A stretch of 37,119 bases of DNA from Bacteroidota bacterium (GCA_025352905.1 JANXRX010000028.1:1-37119); one strand, 5' to 3'; counted from the stretch's first letter, positions 26,033 through 35,555 are shown. Notes: generated from the letters alone by a model not told the origin. Translations and numbers: made by a program.

Positions 26033-28106
26033 ATTTCAGATCATCCACCTTCAATCCCTGGTTCACTTTCACATCTGTTATCTCAATATTTAACTTGTAC
26101 TGTCCGGCATCAAATATTTGTTTAACGGGTATTTGCACGCCATTATATTCTTTCATGACAAGATTGGTGATCGTTACAGTCGTTTTTCCGGCGGGAGTTT
26201 CCTCGCTGCGTGCCTCTTTTACACGCTGACCTGAAACAAGATCGTAATAGTAGTTAAAGGTTCTTCCTTTGGGCGAATGGATCTCAACATTGTAAGCGTC
26301 TTTTCCTTCCACCGCTTCGATACCTTTTACGGTATAGTTATAACCGCCTTTAGCCAGTATGTACCATTCGGGGAAAAGCGAAGCAAATTCATCGATCTCT
26401 TCTTTGTCATCATCTTTTAAAGGCTGAGCCATACCCTGCTGAACTACCGAGTAACTGCCATTCTTTAAAAGAAACTTAGAAATAGACATGCTATTCATAC
26501 TCATCTCCTGCATATAACCGCCCGGAAATATATATTTAAGGGTATACCCCAGATTCTGTCCCATTACACTTGCTGTACCGGTCATAGTCACATCCTGCAG
26601 CGCCTTAATAGCAGTTTCGCCACCCTGCGCCTGGATACTTTTTTTGAGGATACTTTCAGCAGATACAGAAGGATCCAGTTTTTTGTCTGACGGGGCCGCA
26701 ATTTCATTTCCGTATATATCAAAGTATTTTACTTCTCCATATTTTTCGAGGCCCTTGGAAATCTGTTTGGCATTTCCAACGATCACAATATGCATATTGC
26801 CGGGGAGCACATATTTATCAGCCATCGCTTTTACGGTAGCATTGTCTACCGCGGCAAGGTTTTGCAGGTAATTCTGGTAGTAATCCCTGGGCAGGTTATA
26901 CCTCGCTACATTCAGTGCAAAATTGGCGATGGTCTGCGGGTTTTCCAGCGAGCGGGCAAAACTGCCATTGAGTTCGTTCTTTGTCTGGCTTAATTCCGGC
27001 AGCTCCACTACCTGTGAGCGGATCCGGTTAAATTCAACCAGGAACTGGCCGATAGCACTGTCGGTTTTTTCATTCCTGACAGAAGCGCTGGCGGTAAAAT
27101 TACCCACCAGTTTATCAGTATTGATCCGGGAATAAGCGCCATAGGTAAACCCATGATTTTCGCGAAGATTTTTGTACAGTCTTCCCGAAGAACCGTTACC
27201 TAAAAGATTATTCATAACGGATGCGGGTATCACATCAGCTGTTCCGGGTTTTAACTGGAAAGGGGTTATGATATTGATCACGCTTTGTACAGAGCTTGGC
27301 CTGTCAACTATCGCGATATAGGTTTTGGCAGGCAGCGGTTTAATGGCATAAACCGGTGATGGTACCGTGGCCCTGGCCCAGCCGGCAAAATTTGCTTCGG
27401 CCAGTTTCCGCGCCTCTTCTATGGTAATATCTCCTACAAAGATCAGGTAGGCAATATTTGGTTTCCAATAAGTGTTATAATAATCCCTGATATCATCTAC
27501 GGTAACTCTTTTTACCGTTTCTTCCGTTTCCACTTCTCCATAGGGATGGTCTTTGCCGTATACCAATTTGCTAACTACATTCTGTGCGATCGCATTTGCA
27601 TCTTCTTTGTTCTGGGCCAGTCCCGACAATTCCTGTTTACGGATCTTCTCCAGCTCATCAGCAGGAAAAGAGGGGCGCAGAGCGATATCGGCCATTAAGC
27701 CAAACACTTTGGTAAAATTATTCTTTAACGATGATCCGCTCACACTTCTTGCAGATGCGGTGATGGTTGCGCCGAGATAATCGATCTCTTCATCCAGTAC
27801 GGCCTTAGACATTTTAACCGTGCCTCTCCTGAACAGTTCACCAGCCATACTTAGCATACCAACCTTATCGCCTTCTAATAAGGCCTCCCTGTCAATCGTT
27901 AAGGTAGCCGATACACGCGGCAGTTTTGTATTTTGTACCACGAATACTTTTAAGCCATTAGGCAAAGTGAAAGTGGCGGGCTCTCCTACCTTGATTACCG
28001 GAGCGGGGCCCGGTTTAGGAGCATGGATCCTGTCTACCTGGCCCTGTGCCATCGTAGCAAAAGACAGTGATATCAATAATGAAAGAATTATTTTTTTCAT
28101 GTTCAT
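26031..28106 (-). CDS. M16 family peptidase-like protein lacking HxxEH, with C-terminal LolA-like extension
   Basis: FTLPNGLKVFVVQNTKLPRVSATLTID M16 start; LLGNGSSGRLYKNLRENHGFTYGAYS; HxxEH replaced (SMAGELFRRGT); extra ~200 aa C-terminal domain. Confidence 0.88.
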   Translation of the reverse strand: MNMKKIILSLLISLSFATMAQGQVDRIHAPKPGPAPVIKVGEPATFTLPNGLKVFVVQNTKLPRVSATLTIDREALLEGDKVGMLSMAGELFRRGTVKMSKAVLDEEIDYLGATITASARSVSGSSLKNNFTKVFGLMADIALRPSFPADELEKIRKQELSGLAQNKEDANAIAQNVVSKLVYGKDHPYGEVETEETVKRVTVDDIRDYYNTYWKPNIAYLIFVGDITIEEARKLAEANFAGWARATVPSPVYAIKPLPAKTYIAIVDRPSSVQSVINIITPFQLKPGTADVIPASVMNNLLGNGSSGRLYKNLRENHGFTYGAYSRINTDKLVGNFTASASVRNEKTDSAIGQFLVEFNRIRSQVVELPELSQTKNELNGSFARSLENPQTIANFALNVARYNLPRDYYQNYLQNLAAVDNATVKAMADKYVLPGNMHIVIVGNAKQISKGLEKYGEVKYFDIYGNEIAAPSDKKLDPSVSAESILKKSIQAQGGETAIKALQDVTMTGTASVMGQNLGYTLKYIFPGGYMQEMSMNSMSISKFLLKNGSYSVVQQGMAQPLKDDDKEEIDEFASLFPEWYILAKGGYNYTVKGIEAVEGKDAYNVEIHSPKGRTFNYYYDLVSGQRVKEARSEETPAGKTTVTITNLVMKEYNGVQIPVKQIFDAGQYKLNIEITDVKVNQGLKVDDLK

Positions 28107-28146
28107 TGTGTTTGAAATAAATTAGATGATCATTTACCAGCTACTG

Positions 28147-29475
28147 TTATGGTTTCTTTGTGCCCTTGGGTACATAATACAATACCACACGGTTATCTCT
28201 ATTCAGGTATTTTGCCGCAGCATGTAACAGATCCTCCCGGGTAACTTTATTATACCGGTTGATCTCTGTATTGATCAGGTTGGCATCTCCAAAATATACC
28301 TGGTAATTGGCTAATGTTTCTGCAATACCCGCCATTGTTGAATTTCGGGTAACAAATTCTGTGGTGATCTGGTTCTTTACTTTCACAAATTCTCTTTCAT
28401 CCACCAGTTTATTCTTAACCCCATCTATCACAACCTGTATCTCTTTTTCAAGGTCTTCCGGTTTTATATTCATATTGGCAATACCGTAGGTGATAAACAG
28501 GCCCGCATCTTCCAGTGCATAATTGAATGCCCCTGCCGCAACAGCGAGTTGTTTTTCGTCTACGATGGCTTTGTTCAGGCGCGACGAATTGCCGCCCGAT
28601 AAAAGGGTCGACAATACATTGAACGCATAATACTCATCACTACCCTGTTTAGGCGAACGGTAAGCCATTACAACAGCGGGTAATTGTATATTGTCTTCTA
28701 TCACATCCCTCACTTCGCCGCCCAGTGCGGGCTCGGTAACTGTGGGGCGCGGTATGGGTTTCACTCCCCGGGGTATCCCTGAAAAATAGGCATCGATCTG
28801 TTTTTTTACTTCGGGGATATCAATATCACCCGCCAGGCTCAGTACACAATTGTTGGGTACATAAAAGGTTTTGTAAAAATCTTTGAAATCCTGCAGTTTG
28901 GCGCGGCTCAGATGCTCGAGGCTGCCGATGGGCTGCCAGCGGTAAGGATGTACTTTAAATGCCCTTTTAAAGATCTCCCCTATCAAACTGCCATATGGCT
29001 GGTTGTCTATGCGCTGGCGCTTTTCTTCTTTCACTACTTCTTTTTGTGTATTCACCCCCACATCCTCGATCTTGGCGTGGAGCATACGCTCGCTCTCCAG
29101 CCACAATCCCAGTGCGAACTGGTTGCTCGGGAAAAGTTCAAAATAATAGGTCCTGTCCTGCGTGGTATTGGCATTATTATACCCACCTGCGTTAGACGTA
29201 TATTTATCAAAATCACCGCGCTTTACATTATCACTTCCTTCGAACATCAGGTGCTCAAAAAAGTGCGCAAAGCCTGTGTGGGCAGTATCTTCATTCTTCG
29301 AGCCCACATGGTACAGCGCTGATACGGCTACAACCGGCGCCGACCTGTCCTGGTGCAGGATCACCGTAAGCCCATTGGGCAGGGTATATTTTTCAAACAC
29401 GATCTTCGGCGCCTGTGCGCTTAAACCGCCACTGATCAATAAAGCGGCAGGCGCTGCCAATAACCATTTTCTCAT
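28147..29475 (-). CDS. M16 family zinc metallopeptidase, catalytic subunit
   Basis: HTGFAHFFEHLMFEGSDN (HxxEH); TLPNGLTVILHQDRSAPVVAV. Confidence 0.92.
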   Translation of the reverse strand: MRKWLLAAPAALLISGGLSAQAPKIVFEKYTLPNGLTVILHQDRSAPVVAVSALYHVGSKNEDTAHTGFAHFFEHLMFEGSDNVKRGDFDKYTSNAGGYNNANTTQDRTYYFELFPSNQFALGLWLESERMLHAKIEDVGVNTQKEVVKEEKRQRIDNQPYGSLIGEIFKRAFKVHPYRWQPIGSLEHLSRAKLQDFKDFYKTFYVPNNCVLSLAGDIDIPEVKKQIDAYFSGIPRGVKPIPRPTVTEPALGGEVRDVIEDNIQLPAVVMAYRSPKQGSDEYYAFNVLSTLLSGGNSSRLNKAIVDEKQLAVAAGAFNYALEDAGLFITYGIANMNIKPEDLEKEIQVVIDGVKNKLVDEREFVKVKNQITTEFVTRNSTMAGIAETLANYQVYFGDANLINTEINRYNKVTREDLLHAAAKYLNRDNRVVLYYVPKGTKKP

Positions 29476-29492
29476 ACTATCATTTTTTAAGT

Positions 29493-30401
29493 TCAGGAAT
29501 GCAATATCGGAAAGAAAAATGAAGGTGGCAATTTCTCAAACGGCTTAATCCATACTGTTTCTGTGTCTTTGGTGAACCAGGTCATTTGCCGTTTTGCGTA
29601 GTGCCGCGTATTTGCTTTTATATTGGCGATAGCCTGTGCCAGGTCGTTTTTACCATCGAGATGATCAAACAACTCTTTATACCCCACGGTTTGCAATGCA
29701 TTGTGTGACCGGTACGGTAAAAGGCTTCTTACCTCGTTGAGCAGCCCGGAATCCATCATCTGATCCACCCGCTGGTGAATGCGGTCGTGCAAGACTTCTT
29801 TGGGTAGCTGTAGCCCTATTTTGATGATCCGGAAAGGTCTTTGTACTTTTTTTTCTGTCCGGAAATCCATGATAGACTGACCCGTTGCGTATAACACCTC
29901 CAATGCCCGCATAAGGCGCTGCGGGTTCTGCTGTTCGGCAACTTTCCAGAATGCAGGGTCTTTTTCCTGCAATTCTTTCTGTAGCCAGATCAGTCCTTTC
30001 TGTTCATAGCCTGCGATTACACGGCTACGCACTTCAGCAGGCACCACCGGCATGGGGTCTATCCCTTCGCAGAAGGCTTTACTATACAAACCGGTGCCGC
30101 CCACCATAACGGCGACTTTGTTTTTTTGAAAGATCTCATCAGCCGCAGCCAATGCATATTTTTCAAAACTGCCGGCATTCAGATCCTCCGTTACAGCATG
30201 TGTGGCAATAAAATAATGTTTAACAGAAGCCAGCTCTTCTTCCGTTGGCCTGGCCACACCGATACACATTTCCCGGTAACACTGACGCGAGTCCGCTGAA
30301 ATGATCTGCGTATCAAATTGCTTCGCCAACGCTATCGCAAAAGCAGTTTTACCAACAGCAGTGGGACCTGAAATGAGGATGATAGTATTTTTTTCTTCCA
30401 T
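29493..30401 (-). CDS. miaA: tRNA dimethylallyltransferase MiaA
   Basis: ISGPTAVGKTAFAIALA P-loop; ISADSRQCYREMCIG; VGGTGLY; TRHYAKRQMTWF. Start MEEKNT at 30401. Confidence 0.95.
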   Translation of the reverse strand: MEEKNTIILISGPTAVGKTAFAIALAKQFDTQIISADSRQCYREMCIGVARPTEEELASVKHYFIATHAVTEDLNAGSFEKYALAAADEIFQKNKVAVMVGGTGLYSKAFCEGIDPMPVVPAEVRSRVIAGYEQKGLIWLQKELQEKDPAFWKVAEQQNPQRLMRALEVLYATGQSIMDFRTEKKVQRPFRIIKIGLQLPKEVLHDRIHQRVDQMMDSGLLNEVRSLLPYRSHNALQTVGYKELFDHLDGKNDLAQAIANIKANTRHYAKRQMTWFTKDTETVWIKPFEKLPPSFFFPILHS

Positions 30402-30414
30402 GGAAATCTCCTTC

Positions 30415-30981
30415 CTAAAATTCTTCCTGTGCCTCCTCTCCCGCTCCCGATACTTCATCGGGATCGGTTTCGGTTTCTTCGCCTTCTGTTCCAAAACCTT
30501 CTGCTGCTTCAGCGAGATCGTATTTTTCTTCGATGTCTGCGAATTTATCGCCTAATAAACTCTTAGTGCCATATTGCTGCGGCCCAATGCCTTCTGTGCG
30601 GGAAGTAGATGGATATACTGTTTTGCTGCTTTCTTCCTTACTTACGTTGATCAGTTCAACAAGGAACAACCAGTGCTTTTCAAAATCGTATTCGTAAATG
30701 AATTTCTGGTTGGTATCTTTTATTTCCGTTCCAATGCCCACTTCAGACATAATCAGTGGTTCTACCACATAAGGTTTATCATATCGCTCAAAACTGATCT
30801 CCCTTCCGCGTTGCCAGTGGTCATTGCTCCTGTAAAAAGTTGCCTTGTGTTTAGAATCGAACTCATATGATTTTAAGATCGCGAAATGCAGCTCGTCGAA
30901 ATTCTGCGTATGCCTGATCACTATGTCCCGGTAAACAGCGTCGTCTTCTTCGAGATATATCCTGAATTTTAATATCGCCAT
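30415..30981 (-). CDS. Plasmid pRiA4b ORF-3 / IS1096 passenger TnpR-like family protein
   Basis: IYLEEDDAVYRDIVIRHTQNFDELHFAILKSYEFDSKHKATFYRSNDHW; YEYDFEKHWLFLVEL; acidic C-terminal tail. Confidence 0.75.
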   Translation of the reverse strand: MAILKFRIYLEEDDAVYRDIVIRHTQNFDELHFAILKSYEFDSKHKATFYRSNDHWQRGREISFERYDKPYVVEPLIMSEVGIGTEIKDTNQKFIYEYDFEKHWLFLVELINVSKEESSKTVYPSTSRTEGIGPQQYGTKSLLGDKFADIEEKYDLAEAAEGFGTEGEETETDPDEVSGAGEEAQEEF

Positions 30982-31009
30982 TCTTTTTGGTTTACTGTTG
31001 TGTTAGCTG

Positions 31010-31040
31010 CAAAAATACAAATTATTCAATCGCCTGCAAG
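31010..31040 (-). promoter_or_regulatory. Putative promoter for the pRiA4b-like/miaA operon
   Basis: CTTG-N19-TATTTTTG on minus strand, overlapping the 3' end of cca. Confidence 0.5.
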
Positions 31041-32440
31041 TTCAGTTCTGCGGCTTTTTGCAACATAAAATCATAGGCGGCTTGATACTCATTGGGTATC
31101 AGGCCGTCTAAAATGGCTTCGCGGATGGCATCCTTGATCAGACCTACCGGCCGGCCGGGTGTGAGCCCGAATTTTTCCATGATCAGTTCCCCTGATATAG
31201 GCGGTTGCCAGTTGCGGATCTTATCGCTTTCTTCCACTTCCAGTAAACGCCTGCGTACAAGTTCAAAGTTCTGCAGGTAACGCTTTACTTTCAAAGGGTT
31301 CTTGCTGGTAATATCTGCCTCGCAAAGCATCATGAGGCTCTCAATATCTTCGCCGGCATCAAATAACAAGCGCCGGATAGCGCTGTCGGTAATATTTTCT
31401 TTGGTAAGACCGATGGGCCGCAGGTGAAGCATGACCAATTTCTGCACCCATCTCATTTTTTCGTTCAGCGGCAGTTTTAACCTGGCAAATAATTTGGGCA
31501 CCATCTTCGCCCCCACCATCTCATGGCCATGAAAGGTCCAGCCATGCCCTTCCTCAAATCTTTTCGTGGCGGGTTTGCCGATATCATGCAGTAAAGCGGC
31601 CCAGCGCAGCCAGATATCGCTTGTATGCACAGAAATATTATCCAGCACCTGTAGGGTATGGTAAAAATTATCTTTATGCCCCTTCCCATCAATATATTCT
31701 GCGCCATAGAGGTCGGCCAGCTGCGGAAATATTTCATGCAACAACTTACTCCTGAATAAAAGATCCCAGCCAACTGAAGGTTTATCACACAGCATGATCT
31801 TGTTCAATTCATCTGTGATCCTTTCCTGCGATACGATCCGGATCCGGTGTACATTATCAATAATGGCCTGGAAGGTTTCCGGCGAAATGGTAAAACCCAG
31901 TTGGGTCGCAAAGCGAATGGCACGCATCATCCGCAAAGGGTCATCACTAAAGGTTTGCAAAGGTGCCAGCGGTGTGCGGATGATCTTTGCTTCGATATCC
32001 TTTACCCCATCAAAAGGATCTATCAGGGCGCCCCTGTCTTCCTTATTCAGGCTGATCGCCAGCGCATTGATAGTAAAATCCCTGCGGTCCTGGTCGTTTT
32101 CGATCGTGCCGGGTTCTACATCGGGTTTGCGGCTGCTAAGCTGGTAACTTTCTTTACGGGCACCCACAAATTCCACTTCCATTTCCGGTAATTTGATCTG
32201 TGCCGTACCGAAATTTTTAAAATACGCAACAACCGGTTTTGGCCGGAAGAATGAGGCCGCTTCCTGTGCAAGGGCTATCCCGTCTCCCATACAAACAATA
32301 TCCGCGTCTTTGGTGGGCCGGCCTATGATCTTATCACGTACAAAGCCGCCTATCAGGTAACAGGGCAGGCCAAGATTACCGGCAGCCGTTGCTATCTTAT
32401 CAAAAATAAAGGACTCCTTATCTGTAAAGGGGATCTGCAT
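31022..32440 (-). CDS. cca: HD-domain CCA tRNA nucleotidyltransferase / poly(A) polymerase family
   Basis: [66 protein letters not shown] motif. ATG (MQIPFTDK) at 32440 preferred over TTG at 32449. Confidence 0.93.
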   Translation of the reverse strand: MQIPFTDKESFIFDKIATAAGNLGLPCYLIGGFVRDKIIGRPTKDADIVCMGDGIALAQEAASFFRPKPVVAYFKNFGTAQIKLPEMEVEFVGARKESYQLSSRKPDVEPGTIENDQDRRDFTINALAISLNKEDRGALIDPFDGVKDIEAKIIRTPLAPLQTFSDDPLRMMRAIRFATQLGFTISPETFQAIIDNVHRIRIVSQERITDELNKIMLCDKPSVGWDLLFRSKLLHEIFPQLADLYGAEYIDGKGHKDNFYHTLQVLDNISVHTSDIWLRWAALLHDIGKPATKRFEEGHGWTFHGHEMVGAKMVPKLFARLKLPLNEKMRWVQKLVMLHLRPIGLTKENITDSAIRRLLFDAGEDIESLMMLCEADITSKNPLKVKRYLQNFELVRRRLLEVEESDKIRNWQPPISGELIMEKFGLTPGRPVGLIKDAIREAILDGLIPNEYQAAYDFMLQKAAELNLQAIE

Positions 32441-32446
32441 ACTTAG

Positions 32447-32477
32447 CAAATGTAGGTTGTTTGATTTTGAGTGTCAA
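32447..32477 (-). promoter_or_regulatory. Putative promoter abutting the cca start codon
   Basis: TTGA-N19-TACATTTG on minus strand; the -7 box ends 6 nt before the ATG. Confidence 0.55.
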
Positions 32478-33472
32478 CGGGGCAGCACTTCCAGCAGCTG
32501 TTCATTTTTTATGAGCCGGGCGCAATGGAAATGTGTGAGCGGACATTTGGGCCGTCCATGCAGCCCGCAGGGCCTGCACAATAGTGGTTGGCCGATTTCA
32601 ACGATATGGCTATTATCGGATAAAGGACCAAATCCAAATGCCGGGATGGTGGAGCAGTAAACAGCGGTAACCGGCGCATTTACACTCGAAGCAAAATGCA
32701 TGGGCGCGGAATCATTAACATAATTCATCACGGCATCTTTCAGTAAAGCGGCGGATTGTAAAAAAGTTAATTGTCCGGCCAGGTTGTTTACATTGGCACG
32801 TCCCGACCGCATTTGTATATCGCTGCACAATGCCTGGTCGCCGGGCGCACCCAACAGGTGTATGGTAAAATGATGCGGTAAGGATTGTACCAGGTTCACC
32901 CACTTATCTGCGGGGAACTGTTTGGTGAACCATACGGAAGCAGGTGCGATACAGAGATAAGGCTGCTGTTTCAACCGCGCAACACTGGTAAGATCTGCGG
33001 CCGATGGATACAATTTGGGTTTCTCCGCCTTAGTATCCGTAAACGGGATGATCAACTGGTGATTCCGTTCAAATTCATGAAGCGCCTGATCCTTTTCTGC
33101 AACCGCGTGGGGAATTACATCCGAAAATAAAAAACTAAAGGGGTTCTTATCAAATCCAACGGTTTGTTTGCCACGTGAAAACGCAGTAAGCAACCCGGTT
33201 GCTGCAAAACGCTGCACATTCACTACCAGGTCATAACGGGTTTGCCTGATCTGTTTAAGCAGGGTAAACAGGTTGCGGTACTTATCCTGTTTTTTGTTCC
33301 AAACCAGTACGGTATGCAGAAAAGGATGTTGCGTGAAGAGGGTTTCATTGCCTTTGCGCACCAGGATATCAATAGAAGCACCCGGAAACTGCCCGTGCAA
33401 TTTTTCAAGCAGTCCTGTTGCCAGCACTACATCGCCTATAAAGGCGGTTTGAATGACGAGTATCCGTTGCAT
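32474..33472 (-). CDS. Glycosyltransferase family 9 (heptosyltransferase-like)
   Basis: ILVIQTAFIGDVVLATGLLEKL; YLCIAPASVWFTKQFPADKW; LAGQLTFLQSAALLKDAVMNYVNDSAPMHFASSV. Confidence 0.9.
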   Translation of the reverse strand: MQRILVIQTAFIGDVVLATGLLEKLHGQFPGASIDILVRKGNETLFTQHPFLHTVLVWNKKQDKYRNLFTLLKQIRQTRYDLVVNVQRFAATGLLTAFSRGKQTVGFDKNPFSFLFSDVIPHAVAEKDQALHEFERNHQLIIPFTDTKAEKPKLYPSAADLTSVARLKQQPYLCIAPASVWFTKQFPADKWVNLVQSLPHHFTIHLLGAPGDQALCSDIQMRSGRANVNNLAGQLTFLQSAALLKDAVMNYVNDSAPMHFASSVNAPVTAVYCSTIPAFGFGPLSDNSHIVEIGQPLLCRPCGLHGRPKCPLTHFHCARLIKNEQLLEVLPR

Positions 33473-33482
33473 GGCGCAAAAT

Positions 33483-33517
33483 AATTATTAATTAATAATT
33501 AGTAATTAATAATTAGC
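33483..33517. repeat. Heptad-word tandem repeat, AATTAAT/AATTAGT family (element H, left arm)
   Basis: AATTATT|AATTAAT|AATTAGT|AATTAAT|AATTAGC in exact 7-nt register; partner arm at 33601-33614. Confidence 0.8.
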
Positions 33518-33600
33518 AATCGCAGGTAATAAAGAATGGTGGGAGTAAGAGAGTACCTGAATATTTTCCAGCAGGAACAGGTAGCAGCAGAAAAATCGAC

Positions 33601-33614
33601 AATTATTAATTATT
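33601..33614. repeat. Heptad-word repeat (element H, right arm)
   Basis: AATTATT|AATTATT; complementary to part of the left arm. Confidence 0.55.
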
Positions 33615-33825
33615 CATACTCCAGTTGATTACTGAAAAATTCCCAGTCGAAAAGAATAAAACTGGACGAGATCTTTTTCAAAGAGGCAGAAAGTGATTTT
33701 TCTCCTGAAAAAGTTTTCCGGCTGTGTTCCCCGGTAACGATGCGGGTATTGATACCCATTGGTACCAATACATCGAGCAGTGTCTGGAGCTTGCTCTTGG
33801 GAATATCTAAAATAACTCTTGCCAT
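33610..33825 (-). CDS. Small hypothetical protein (71 aa)
   Basis: Complete ORF MARVILDIPKSKLQTLLDVLVPMGINTRIVTGEHSRK...; no competing ORF. Confidence 0.6.
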   Translation of the reverse strand: MARVILDIPKSKLQTLLDVLVPMGINTRIVTGEHSRKTFSGEKSLSASLKKISSSFILFDWEFFSNQLEYE

Positions 33826-33991
33826 AGGTGTTTTAGCTAACTTAAGTTACAAAAAGAATACCGAAAAGCGAATTAATAAGAATCAGTAGAAACGGGTTTC
33901 ACAGAACCCTATTTATAAATCATTCTTTTACAATGAATTAACAAAAACTGGCATTTTTACACAGGTTTATGCACAATTTGGATGGGGAATA

Positions 33992-34564
33992 TTATGGACG
34001 GATGATACTTAATGTCCCGTCTTTTTCCCATTTAATTATGGAGGAGGGTTTCCGGTATTCGGTATCGTCCTGGCGGTAATTAACCACATAATCAACCCCG
34101 TTTACAATAACGGGTTCTATGTCTTTAAAACATTGTGGCGCCGGGTACCCGCTGATATTGGCGGAGGTACTGATCAGGGGTTTGCGGAAACGTTTGAGCA
34201 GGTGTTTACAAAATTCATCTTCGCAAATGCGGATGGCTACCGAACCGTCTTCGGCCATCAGGTTATCGGCGAGACCTATGGCGCCTTCATAAATAACGGT
34301 GGTGGGCCGGTTAATGCCTTTGATATAATCGAAGATCTGTAATTCGGCCTGGGTAACATAATGGAGGATTTCGCGTTCATCAGCCACCAGCACGATCATG
34401 GCGTGGTTATCCGACCGCTTTTTTAACTGGTATATTTTGGCTACGGCTTCTTTGTTGGTGGCATCGCAGCCAATACCCCAGACCGTATCCGTAGGATATA
34501 AGATCAGGCCCCCTTGCTGAAGCTTTTCCAAACAGGATTCAATATCGTTATTGAAGGGCAACAT
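33992..34564 (-). CDS. L-threonylcarbamoyladenylate synthase (Sua5/YciO/YrdC family)
   Basis: GGLILYPTDTVWGIGCDATN; IYQLKKRSDNHAMIVLV; LISTSANISGYPAP. Start MLPFNND at 34564. Confidence 0.93.
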   Translation of the reverse strand: MLPFNNDIESCLEKLQQGGLILYPTDTVWGIGCDATNKEAVAKIYQLKKRSDNHAMIVLVADEREILHYVTQAELQIFDYIKGINRPTTVIYEGAIGLADNLMAEDGSVAIRICEDEFCKHLLKRFRKPLISTSANISGYPAPQCFKDIEPVIVNGVDYVVNYRQDDTEYRKPSSIIKWEKDGTLSIIRP

Positions 34565-34617
34565 AAGCCTGCATGTGAATGAGTTACAGAAGCAAATTAC
34601 AGAATGTACCAGAACTA

Positions 34618-34648
34618 TTTCTGATAATCTTTTGATACTGTATGTTTG
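34618..34648 (+). promoter_or_regulatory. Putative dapD promoter
   Basis: TTTC-N19-TATGTTTG; the -7 box ends 12 nt before the ATG at 34661. Confidence 0.65.
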
Positions 34649-34660
34649 CAAAAAAAACAC

Positions 34661-35473
34661 ATGTCCTTACAGAAACAGATACAGGAAGCCTGGCAGAACA
34701 GGGAACTATTAAAAGAACCTGGGTATACCGATGCGGTAAGATCCGTGATAGAACAGGTTGATAAGGGGCATTTGCGTGTGGCCTCACCCGGAGAGAAGGG
34801 CTGGGTTGTGAATGAATGGGTAAAACAGGCCATCCTGCTTTATTTTGGTATTCAGCAGATGCAGACCTGGGATACGCCCCCATTTGAGTTCTATGATAAG
34901 ATGCTGCTGAAATCTGATTATAAAGAACTGGGCGTACGCGCGGTACCTCCCGCAACCGCCCGTTATGGCGCGTATATAGCCCGTAATGTGGTACTGATGC
35001 CCAGTTACGTAAATATCGGGGCGTATGTAGATGAGGGTTCGATGGTGGATACCTGGGCCACCGTAGGCAGTTGCGCACAGATTGGCAAACACGTTCATTT
35101 GAGTGGCGGAGTAGGTATCGGCGGGGTGCTGGAACCACTGCAGGCCAGCCCGGTGATCATTGAAGACGGTTGTTTTATCGGTAGCCGCTGTATTGTAGTG
35201 GAAGGGGTGATCATTGAAAAAGAAGCCGTACTCGGGGCCAATGTAGTACTTACCCAGTCTACCAAGATCATTGATGTAAGCGGCGCCGAACCCATTGAAT
35301 ATAAGGGACGCGTTCCCGCCCGCAGCGTGGTAATACCCGGCAGTTATACCAAGAAGTTCCCTGCCGGCGATTACCAGGTCAGTTGCGCCCTGATCATCGG
35401 CCAGCGTAAGGCCAGTACCGACCTGAAGACGAGCTTGAATGATGCACTGCGGGATTTCAATGTTAGCGCTTAG
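34661..35473 (+). CDS. dapD: 2,3,4,5-tetrahydropyridine-2,6-dicarboxylate N-succinyltransferase
   Basis: Left-handed beta-helix hexapeptides NIGAYVDEGSMVDTWATVGSCAQIGKHVHLSGGVGIGGVLEPLQASPVIIEDGCFIGSRCIVVEGV; start at MSLQKQI. Confidence 0.96.
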   Translation: MSLQKQIQEAWQNRELLKEPGYTDAVRSVIEQVDKGHLRVASPGEKGWVVNEWVKQAILLYFGIQQMQTWDTPPFEFYDKMLLKSDYKELGVRAVPPATARYGAYIARNVVLMPSYVNIGAYVDEGSMVDTWATVGSCAQIGKHVHLSGGVGIGGVLEPLQASPVIIEDGCFIGSRCIVVEGVIIEKEAVLGANVVLTQSTKIIDVSGAEPIEYKGRVPARSVVIPGSYTKKFPAGDYQVSCALIIGQRKASTDLKTSLNDALRDFNVSA

Positions 35474-35477
35474 CAAA

Positions 35478-35548
35478 GATCATGGATCATAGTTCATAGG
35501 TCATAGCAAGCCCGTCCGACTATGATCTATGAACTATGATCCATGAAC
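35478..35548. repeat. Heptad-word tandem/inverted repeat, GATCATA/GTTCATA family (element I)
   Basis: GATCATG|GATCATA|GTTCATA|GGTCATA (35478-35505), ~15-nt loop, TATGATC|TATGAAC|TATGATC|CATGAAC (35521-35548). Confidence 0.92.
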
Positions 35549-35555
35549 TTCTTCT

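Noticed and set aside
30415-30981. Active IS1096/IS3-type transposon
   Set aside because: No transposase, terminal inverted repeats or target duplications near the passenger-like gene.
34784-35476. 230-aa minus-strand ORF (and 34584..35138) opposite dapD
   Set aside because: Antisense to the highly conserved dapD beta-helix; no recognisable domain.
33483-35548. Possible CRISPR interpretation of the repeated intergenic words
   Set aside because: Units are 7 bp and directly adjacent with no unique spacers, and no cas genes are present; incompatible with a CRISPR array.
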